Assembly (NCBI GenBank): GCA_001311545.1
Contig: BBBL01000104.1
Span: 1-6,020 of the forward strand
Direction of reading: 5' to 3'
DNA length: 6,020 nucleotides
Source: Thermus kawarayensis JCM 12314
GTDB lineage: Bacteria; Deinococcota; Deinococci; Deinococcales; Thermaceae
Position 1 is the first letter of the stretch; each line of letters starts with the position of its first letter. Positions 1-4,807 of the stretch are shown one piece after another. A program made the position numbers and the translations under genes. The notes beneath the pieces were generated by a model. It saw only the letters and a program-made list of their open reading frames with translations, made no database searches and was not told the origin of the DNA.

Positions 1-2
1 CC

Positions 3-488
3 AGCCGCCTGGGCCTGGACCGGGTGCTCTTCGTGGTGGCCGCCCGGCCCCCCCACAAGACCCCGGTGGCCCCTCCGGAGGCCCGCTACGAGATGGTCCT
101 CCTGGCCACGGGGGAGGACGGGCGCTTCGCAGCCTCGAGGCTGGAGCTGGACCGCCCGGGGCCAAGCTACACCGTGGACACCCTGGAGGAGGCCCGAAGG
201 CTCTTCCCAAGGGACGAGCTCTTCTTCATCACCGGGGCGGACGCCTACCGGGACGTCCTCACCTGGAAGGAGGGGCGAAGGCTCCCCGAGCTCGCCACCC
301 TGGTGGCCGTGGCCCGCCCCGGTTACCCCTTGGAAGGGATGCCCGTGCCCGTGGTGCCCCTCCGGGTGCCCGAGGTGGGCATCTCCAGCACCGAGATCCG
401 CAGGCGCCTCAAGGAGGGCCTGAGCGTCCGCTACTGGGTTCCCCGCCCCGTGGAGGTGTACCTTGAAAAGCACGGTCTCTACCGCTGA
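3..488 (+). CDS. nadD: Nicotinate-nucleotide adenylyltransferase NadD (5' end outside window)
   Basis: Cytoplasmic enzyme that transfers AMP from ATP to nicotinate mononucleotide to give deamido-NAD, the adenylylation step of NAD synthesis. The open frame runs in from the left edge, and the visible part is 161 codons. NadD is usually about 185-190 residues, so roughly 25-28 N-terminal residues, including the Gly-Gly-x-Phe-Asp-Pro-x-His nucleotidyltransferase motif, should lie upstream. Visible family motifs in order: PPHKT (positions 51-62), RYEM, SYTVDTLEEAR (166-198), FFITGADAYRD with a following TWKEG (223-276), ARPGY, ISSTEIRRRLKEG and the closing EVYLEKHGLYR. These match NadD throughout, so only the exact start is unknown. 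A GTG at 24 is in frame but internal, because homology continues to its left. The last 26 nt overlap yqeK, which suggests translational coupling in one operon. No frame damage is seen. Confidence 0.95.
   Translation, partial: SRLGLDRVLFVVAARPPHKTPVAPPEARYEMVLLATGEDGRFAASRLELDRPGPSYTVDTLEEARRLFPRDELFFITGADAYRDVLTWKEGRRLPELATLVAVARPGYPLEGMPVPVVPLRVPEVGISSTEIRRRLKEGLSVRYWVPRPVEVYLEKHGLYR
452..465 (+). promoter_or_regulatory. Ribosome binding site and TTG start of yqeK inside nadD
   Basis: GGAGG (452-456) followed by 6 nt and TTG (463-465), all within the last codons of nadD. It decides the yqeK start: TTG is the only start-type codon in frame with a strong Shine-Dalgarno sequence at proper distance. 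Ribosomes finishing nadD at 486-488 would pass over it, consistent with coupling. Confidence 0.65.
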
Positions 489-1020
489 GCTTCTGGAGAA
501 GGTCAAGGCCCTGGTGCGCCCGGAGCGCCTGGAGCACATCCTCCGGGTGGCGGCCTTGGCCAGGGAGATCGCCGAGAAAAACGGCCTGGATGGGGAGCGG
601 GCCTACCTGGCCGGCCTTCTCCACGACGCCGCCCGGGACCTCCCCGAGGAGGAGCTAAAGCGGCTGGCCCCCCCGGAGAACGAGGTGGAAAGGGCCCATC
701 CCCTGGCCCTCCACGGCCGGGCGGCCCGCAGGCTGGCCCAGGCCTGGGGGGTGGAGGACCGGGAGGTGCTGGAGGCCGTGGAGGGCCACGTCTTCGGGGT
801 GGACCCGGAAAACGGCCTGGGCATGGCCCTCTACATCGCCGACATCTCCGAGCCGGGAAGGGGGGTGAACGGGGAGATCCGGGAGCTCGCCCTTTCCGGG
901 GAGCTTCTCCAGGCCTACCGCCGGGCGGTGGAGAACAAGGTGAACTACCTGGCCGCCAAGGGGATTCCCATCCACCCCAGGACCCTCTCGGTTTACCGCA
1001 GCCTGCGGGATGCGCCCTAG
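463..1020 (+). CDS. yqeK: HD-domain symmetrical Ap4A hydrolase YqeK
   Basis: Predicted bis(5'-nucleosyl)-tetraphosphatase (symmetrical) of the YqeK family. It cuts Ap4A into two ADP using a dinuclear iron centre held by an HD domain. The 185-residue product has the usual family length. Candidate metal ligands are His25 (LEHILRVA), His54-Asp55 (GLLHDAARD), His79/His84 (AHPLALHG), His109 (EGHVFG) and Asp127 (YIADISEPGR). The last motif is typical of YqeK. The start is taken as TTG at 463 because GGAGG lies at 452-456, 6 nt before it. A GTG at 514, giving 168 residues beginning just before the RPERLEH segment, is possible but lacks a well-placed ribosome binding site. The gene overlaps nadD by 26 nt and the next gene by 11 nt. 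nadD-yqeK adjacency is common in bacteria. Function is inferred from family membership. Confidence 0.92.
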   Translation: MKSTVSTAELLEKVKALVRPERLEHILRVAALAREIAEKNGLDGERAYLAGLLHDAARDLPEEELKRLAPPENEVERAHPLALHGRAARRLAQAWGVEDREVLEAVEGHVFGVDPENGLGMALYIADISEPGRGVNGEIRELALSGELLQAYRRAVENKVNYLAAKGIPIHPRTLSVYRSLRDAP

Positions 1021-2104
1021 GCCTTCCTTCCTTCTCCTGGCCCTGGCCCTCTTCGCCCTGGGGGGGGTGCTCTCCTGGCCCCGCGCGCCTTCCCGGGAGG
1101 AGGTCCGCCCGGTGCGGCTTGGCCCCTTGCCGGAGATGGGGGTGGTGGTGGCCGCCCGGGACGTAGAGTACTGCGGCTACCACACCCCTTGCGGCCCCGG
1201 GAGCCGTACGGATACCATCCTCTACCTCCGCCTGGAGGGAGGGGAGGTGAGGGGGGTGGCCATCCCCCGGGACCTCTACAGCCCCCTGGTGGGCGGCAAG
1301 ATCAACGCCGCTACGGGCGGGGCGGGCCCGAGCTTCTGAAGCGGGCGGTGGAGGAGGCCACGGGCTTGGTGGCGGAAAGGCACCTGATCCTCACCCTGGC
1401 CAGCGTGGCCCGGGTGGTGGACGCCGTGGGAGGGGTGGAGGTCTACCTGGAAAGGCCCATGCGCTACACCGACCGGGCGGCCAAGCTCCACATAGACTTC
1501 CCTGCAGGCCCCCTCCGCCTCTCGGGCGAGGAGGCGGTGAAGTACATGCGCTTCCGCACGATGCCCTGGGAGACTACGCCCGGCTGGACCGGATCAAGGA
1601 GGTGGTGGGCCAGGTCCTGAAGAGGGCGCAGGATCCAGGACCTGGCCCGCCCTCGCCCTGGCCTGCGGGAGGCCTGGGGGGAGCTGGACACCGACCTCAC
1701 CCTCGAGGAACTCCTCGCCCACCTGCCTGCGGTGCGGGGGCTTAAGCTGGCCCTGGCCACCCTGCCCACCCGGGAGGGCCCAGGGACCTTCCTCTACGTG
1801 GACGAGGAGGCCAAGGGACGCTTCCTCTCCGCCTTCTTCGGCGCGGCCCCTCCTTCTTCGCCCCCCCCCGGTGGCCGTGCGCCTCAGGGGGGAGCCCGGG
1901 CTCCTGGCCTGGGCCCGGCTTTTCCTGGCCCGGGAGGGGATCGTGGCCGAGGAGGAGGCCGCCCAGGTGGCCAAGAGCGCCGTCTACGCCCAAGACCCCG
2001 AGGCCGGGGCCTACTTCGCCGACCTCTTCCACCTGCCCCTCCTCGCCCCCCACCGGCCCCTGGAGGGCGTGGTGGTGGAGCTGGGGCCGGACCTGCTACA
2101 ATGA
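1010..2104 (+). CDS. LytR-CpsA-Psr (LCP) family cell-wall ligase, interrupted by five frame changes
   Basis: LCP proteins are membrane-anchored enzymes that transfer lipid-linked glycopolymers to the cell wall outside the membrane. The reading frame is broken near 1311 (missing C), 1557 (missing C), 1635-1637 (missing base), 1661-1663 (missing C) and in the C run 1861-1869 (one extra C). The net shift is zero modulo three, and the corrected product is about 365 residues. Corrected layout: hydrophobic anchor at about residues 7-23; TDTI at 67-70; IPRD at 85-88; KINAAYGRGG from 97; VDAVGGVEV; RYTDRAAKLHIDFPAGP; RFRHDALGDYARLDR at 181-195, the Arg/Asp-rich phosphate-binding motif; and a LytR_C-like tail at about 289-365 beginning VAVRLRGEPGL. 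The ATG at 1010 overlaps the yqeK stop by 11 nt and has no strong ribosome binding site, so coupling is likely. An unusual Cys55-x5-Cys61 pair lies just before TDT. The restored motifs argue for sequence error over decay, but a true pseudogene cannot be excluded. Confidence 0.85.
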
Positions 2105-2110
2105 GCTTAG
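2094..2110 (+). promoter_or_regulatory. Extended -10 promoter for leaderless rsfS
   Basis: TGC-TACAAT: an extended -10 TG at 2094-2095 and the hexamer TACAAT at 2097-2102, overlapping the stop of the LCP gene (2102-2104). Eight nt separate the hexamer from the rsfS ATG at 2111, so transcription would begin at or next to the ATG. No Shine-Dalgarno sequence precedes that ATG, which fits a leaderless message, a common arrangement in Deinococcus-Thermus. No convincing -35 hexamer is seen; the extended -10 could compensate. Prediction only. Confidence 0.5.
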
Positions 2111-2452
2111 ATGGTGAAGACCAAGGAGGCGTTGGATCTCGTGGGGCACATCAAGGATCTCCTTTGGGAAAAGAAGGCGGAGGACGTGGTGGCCTTGGAC
2201 CTGCGCAAGGTCTCCCAGAGCCTGGACTATTTCGTCCTGGCCAGCGCCACCAGCACCCCCCACCTTCAGGCCCTGGAGCGGCATCTGCAGGAGAAGCTGG
2301 AGGAGGAGGGGCTCCGCCCCCGGCCCACGGAGGGGCAAAGCCCCCGCTGGGTGGTGCTGGACTACGGCGAGGTGGTGGTCCACCTCATGACCCCCGAGGC
2401 CCGGGCCTACTACGACCTCGAGGGCTTCTGGGCCGACGCCGACAGGGTCTAA
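2111..2452 (+). CDS. rsfS: Ribosomal silencing factor RsfS (Iojap/DUF143 family)
   Basis: RsfS binds protein uL14 on the large ribosomal subunit and blocks joining with the small subunit, shutting down translation in stationary phase or starvation. The 113-residue product is of normal family length. Family signatures: LDLRKVSQSLDYFVLASATS, where the D-Y-F-V-x-A-x-x-T-S stretch is the hallmark, then HLQALERHLQEKLEEEG, RWVVLDYGEVVVHLM and the C-terminal YYDLEGFWADA. The start is fixed by an in-frame TAG immediately upstream (2108-2110) of ATG 2111. No ribosome binding site is visible, so it may be read as a leaderless transcript from TACAAT at 2097-2102 as well as from operon read-through. It lies 6 nt after the LCP gene, and nadD-yqeK-(lytR)-rsfS is a recurrent gene order. 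Its stop at 2452 abuts the stop of the opposite-strand gene. The frame is intact. Confidence 0.95.
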   Translation: MVKTKEALDLVGHIKDLLWEKKAEDVVALDLRKVSQSLDYFVLASATSTPHLQALERHLQEKLEEEGLRPRPTEGQSPRWVVLDYGEVVVHLMTPEARAYYDLEGFWADADRV

Positions 2453-2733
2453 CTACTTCACCCGGGGAGGGGCCAAGGGCCCCATGATGAAGCGCTGAAA
2501 GGTCAGGTAGAACCCCAGGTAGACCAGAAGCTGGAACCAGAAGCTTTCCGCAAGCCCAACCCCCAGGCGCCCAAAAGCAGGAGAAGGGCCACCGCCCCCA
2601 TCATCACCAAGGCGGTGCGCAGGAAGACCCCGGGGAAGTAGCGGAGGGCCTCGCGCAAGGTTTTGGGCCGCCGGGCCTCCCACTCCCTTAGGGCCTTCTT
2701 CTTCAGCTTTGCCTCGCGCTTCTTCTTCCCCAC
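2453..2733 (-). CDS. Small basic two-helix membrane protein, function unknown (one frameshift)
   Basis: I do not recognise a named family. The frame starts at GTG 2733 on the minus strand and changes at the C run 2560-2564 (G run on the coding strand), where one base appears to be missing. The corrected product is 93 residues. Residues 1-27 are extremely basic, with 13 Lys/Arg (GKKKREAKLKKKALREWEAR), and probably form an amphipathic cytoplasmic helix. Then come a hydrophobic segment at about 36-61 (GVFLRTALVMMGAVALLLLL) and a second, aromatic-rich one at about 64-87 (SFWFQLLVYLGFYLTFQRFI). By the positive-inside rule the N-terminus should be cytoplasmic. The GTG has no Shine-Dalgarno sequence and lies 7 nt after a TATACT hexamer, suggesting a leaderless transcript that diverges from panC. 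The coherent hydrophobicity on both sides of the break and the clean promoter/start support a real gene. Possible roles, such as membrane docking of nucleic acid or ribosomes through the basic tail, are speculation. Confidence 0.7.
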
Positions 2734-2755
2734 GGGGGAAAGTATACTGGGGCCC
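2734..2755. promoter_or_regulatory. Divergent promoter with shared palindromic -10 (AGTATACT)
   Basis: The 22 bp between two outward-facing GTG starts hold the palindrome AGTATACT at 2741-2748. Read rightward, TATACT is 2743-2748, followed by the 7-nt spacer GGGGCCC and the panC GTG at 2756. Read leftward, TATACT is 2746-2741, followed by the 7-nt spacer TTCCCCC and the membrane-protein GTG at 2733. Both genes would be transcribed from about the start codon, hence leaderless, and neither has a Shine-Dalgarno sequence. A weak rightward -35 candidate is TTCTTC at 2720-2725 (17-bp spacing). No clear leftward -35 is seen. The hexamers overlap, so RNA polymerase can open only one direction at a time. 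Confidence 0.6.
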
Positions 2756-3586
2756 GTGAAGGTGGTCCGCACCGTGGCCGAGCTAAGGGAGGCCCTTCCC
2801 GAGGAAGGGGTGGGCTTCGTCCCCACCATGGGCTACCTCCACCGCGGGCATCTCGCCCTGGTGGAGCGGGCCCGCCGGGAAAACCTCTTTGTGGCGGTTT
2901 CCATTTTCGTGAACCCCCTGCAGTTTGGTCCCGGGGAGGATTACCACCGCTATCCCCGGGACCTCGCGCGGGACCAGGTCCTCCTGGAGGAAGCGGGCGT
3001 GGACCTCCTCTTCGCCCCGGGCGTGGAGGAGATGTATCCGAAAAGCTTTTCCACCCGGGTCCAGGTGGAAGGCCCCCTCACCGCCCTCTGGGAAGGGGAG
3101 GTGCGCCCGGGCCACTTCCAGGGGGTGGCCACGGTGGTGGCGAGGCTTTTCCTCCTGGTGGGGCCCAAGAGGGCCTACTTCGGGGAGAAGGACTACCAGC
3201 AGCTCCTCGTGGTTCGGAAGATGGCCCGGGACTTGGGCTTTCCCCTGGAGGTGGTGGGGGTGCCCACGGTGCGGGAGGAGGACGGCCTGGCCCTTTCCAG
3301 CCGCAACGTCTACCTTTCCCCTGAGACCCGCAAGAAGGCCCCGGTCCTTTACCGGGCCCTTTCGGCCATGCGGGAGGTGGCGAGGAGGGGCGGGAGCGTG
3401 GCCGAGGCCCTGGGGGCGGGGGAAGAGGTCCTTGGGGAGGTGCCCGAGTTCCGCAAGGACTACCTGGCCATCGTCCACCCCGAGACCCTCCTTCCCCTCT
3501 CCCACTGGGTCGCGGGGGCGAGGGGGTTGGTGGCCGGGAGGTTCCCCGAGGTGCGGCTCATCGACAACCTGGAGGTCTACCCATGA
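2756..3586 (+). CDS. panC: Pantothenate synthetase (pantoate-beta-alanine ligase) PanC
   Basis: Cytoplasmic enzyme that joins D-pantoate and beta-alanine with ATP, through a pantoyl-adenylate, to make pantothenate for coenzyme A. Starting at GTG 2756 the product is 276 residues, the size I recall for Thermus PanC. The open frame extends upstream to 2663, but that part lies across the divergent promoter and the opposite gene and has no PanC homology. Motifs: the HIGH-type nucleotidyltransferase site in PTMGYLHRGHLALVERAR (His29 and His32), FVNPLQFGPGEDYHRYPRDL for substrate and dimer contacts, GEKDYQQL (Lys145-Asp146) and LALSSRNVYLS (Ser181-Ser182-Arg183), the KMSKS-like loop. No ribosome binding site is seen; TATACT ends 7 nt before the GTG, consistent with a leaderless message. 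The stop overlaps the pilT start by 4 nt (ATGA). No panB or panD is present in the window. The frame is intact. Confidence 0.96.
   Translation: MKVVRTVAELREALPEEGVGFVPTMGYLHRGHLALVERARRENLFVAVSIFVNPLQFGPGEDYHRYPRDLARDQVLLEEAGVDLLFAPGVEEMYPKSFSTRVQVEGPLTALWEGEVRPGHFQGVATVVARLFLLVGPKRAYFGEKDYQQLLVVRKMARDLGFPLEVVGVPTVREEDGLALSSRNVYLSPETRKKAPVLYRALSAMREVARRGGSVAEALGAGEEVLGEVPEFRKDYLAIVHPETLLPLSHWVAGARGLVAGRFPEVRLIDNLEVYP
3571..3586 (+). promoter_or_regulatory. Ribosome binding site and ATGA stop-start overlap, panC to pilT
   Basis: GGAGG at 3571-3575 sits 7 nt before ATG 3583-3585. That ATG overlaps the panC stop TGA (3584-3586) as ATGA. This fixes the pilT start and implies termination-reinitiation coupling with panC. 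Confidence 0.7.
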
Positions 3587-4689
3587 GCGAGGCCCAACCC
3601 CAGGAAGGCAGGCAAAGCCTTGTGGAGATGCTCAAGGCCATGGTCCAGGCCCGGGCTCGGACATCCACCTGCAGGCGGGGCCCCGCCGGTGGTCCGGGTG
3701 GATGGGAAGCTAAGGCCCTTCGGCAACCGCCCCCTCACCCCCAAGGACACGGAGGCCATCGCCCGGGCCCTCCTCACCCCGGAGCAGTGGGAGGAGATGG
3801 AGTACCGCAAGGAGATGGACTTCGCCTACACCATCCCCGGGGTGGCCCGCTTCCGTTGCAACCTCCTGAGGCAGCGGGGAAGCTTCGGCCTGGTGATGCG
3901 GGTGGTGGCCGAGGTCATCCCCAGCTTTGAGGCCCTGGGCCTTCCCCGGGAGGTGATGGAAGCCTCGCGGCCAAGGAGCGGGGCCTCATCCTGGTCACGG
4001 GGCCCACGGGTTCGGGTAAGAGCACCACCCTGGCCGCCCTCATTGACCACATCAACCTTCACTACGCCAAGAACATCATCACCATTGAGGACCCCATAGA
4101 GTTTCTGCACCGGCACAAGAAGAGCCTGGTGGTGCAGCGGGAGGTGGGCCTGGACACGGACAGCTTCTACTCCGGGGTCAAGTACGCCATGCGCCAGGAC
4201 CCCGACGTGATCCTCATCGGGGAGATGCGGGACAAGGAGACGGTGGAGGCCGCCCTCATGGCGGCCCAGACGGGCCACCTGGTCCTCTCCACCCTGCACA
4301 CCCTGGACGCCTGGCGCACCATCAACCGCGTCATTGAGTTCTTCCCCTTGCACGAGCACCAGCAGGTGCGCATCCTCCTCGCCGAGTCCCTTCTCGGCAT
4401 CCTCTCCCAGCGGCTTCTTCCCCGGGCGGACGGGCAGGGGCGGGTCTTGGCCCTGGAGGTCCTCATCGCCACCCCCTTCGTGCGGGAGCTCATCAAGGAC
4501 GAGGACAAGACCCCCCAGATCAAGGAGGCCATGATGGAGGGCTCCCTCCACGGGATGCGCACCTTTGACCAGCACCTGGTGGAGCTCTACACCCAGGGCC
4601 TCATCTCCCTGGAGGACGCCCTCTCCGCCGCCACCAGCCCCCACGAGTTCCGGCTTCTCCTCACCAAGGCCACGGGGCAGGCCTACTGA
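3583..4689 (+). CDS. pilT: Type IV pilus retraction ATPase PilT, interrupted by three frame changes
   Basis: PilT is the cytoplasmic hexameric ATPase that depolymerises type IV pili, powering twitching and, in Thermus, linked to pilus dynamics and DNA uptake. Single bases appear to be missing near 3656 (GCC to GC), 3678-3685 (G4C4 run) and 3965 (CTC to TC). The corrected product is 369 residues. It begins with a short extension, then LVEMLKAMVQARASDIHLQAG typical of the PilT N-domain (reading across the first break). The C-domain has Walker A GPTGSGKST with Lys147, the Asp box ITIEDPIEF, Walker B DPDVILIGEMRD (Asp209, Glu215) and the His box TGHLVLSTLHT (His233, His240). The PilT-type C-terminal region contains VRELIKDEDKTPQIKEAM, GMRTFDQHLVELY and a short tail. 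Only the part from about 3967 onward is continuous and contains all catalytic elements. The start has a good ribosome binding site and overlaps panC by 4 nt. Sequence errors are the likeliest cause of the breaks. Confidence 0.9.
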
Positions 4690-4690
4690 G

Positions 4691-4739
4691 TACCCCAAAA
4701 GGGCTTTCCCGGGCCTTGGGGTAGGGGCAGGACCAAGGC
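4691..4739 (+). terminator. Overlapping inverted repeats after pilT (possible terminator)
   Basis: Two nt after the pilT stop, TACCCCAA (4691-4698) is matched perfectly by TTGGGGTA (4716-4723), an 8-bp stem around a 17-nt loop that can itself fold as GGG-CTTT-CCC. A second pair, GCCTTGG (4713-4719) with CCAAGGC (4733-4739), gives a 7-bp stem. It shares bases with the first, so only one can form at a time. No T run follows either stem, so classic intrinsic termination is not well supported. Position just beyond pilT and before the fba promoter is the main argument for termination. Confidence 0.4.
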
Positions 4740-4785
4740 GCGGGCACTTAGGAAGGGGTTTTCCACGCTTCCATAAGGGGATGGG

Positions 4786-4802
4786 TATAATCGGGCCGGA
4801 GG
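4786..4802 (+). promoter_or_regulatory. fba promoter -10 (TATAAT) and ribosome binding site
   Basis: A perfect TATAAT consensus at 4786-4791 stands out in GC-rich sequence. GGAGG at 4798-4802 precedes the fba ATG (4808) by 5 nt. Transcription would begin near 4798, giving a leader of only about 10 nt that starts at or in the Shine-Dalgarno sequence. A -35 match is poor: TTCCAC at 4761-4766 has a 19-bp spacing. The hexamer also argues against the in-frame ATG at 4781 as the start, since that codon lies upstream of the predicted transcript start. Confidence 0.6.
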
Positions 4803-4807
4803 CGCTT

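Noticed and set aside
503..1183. Minus-strand open frame of 226 codons opposite yqeK and the LCP start
   Set aside because: Extremely Gly/Pro/Arg-rich translation, typical of a wrong frame in GC-rich DNA; YqeK on the plus strand is clear.
1732..2487. Plus-strand open frame of 251 codons spanning the LCP end and rsfS
   Set aside because: Only its first part (to about 1860) is genuine LCP sequence. Beyond the C run it is a Gly/Pro/Arg-rich out-of-frame reading over the LytR_C-like tail and rsfS.
2663..2755. Upstream extension of panC to the first in-frame start at 2663
   Set aside because: It would add 31 residues without PanC homology, and runs through the divergent promoter and the opposite gene. 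GTG 2756 gives the normal 276-residue length.
2783..3505. Minus-strand open frame of 240 codons opposite panC
   Set aside because: panC is complete and motif-rich in the plus strand. The antisense frame is low-complexity His/Gly/Leu-rich and has no recognisable domain.
3650..3690. Programmed ribosomal frameshift in pilT
   Set aside because: No slippery heptamer with a downstream structure is evident. Three separate shifts would be needed, and the same kind of indel occurs in unrelated genes nearby.
4781..4807. ATG at 4781 as the fba start
   Set aside because: It lies upstream of the TATAAT element, has no ribosome binding site and adds nine residues not expected in class II aldolases. ATG 4808 has GGAGG 5 nt before it.
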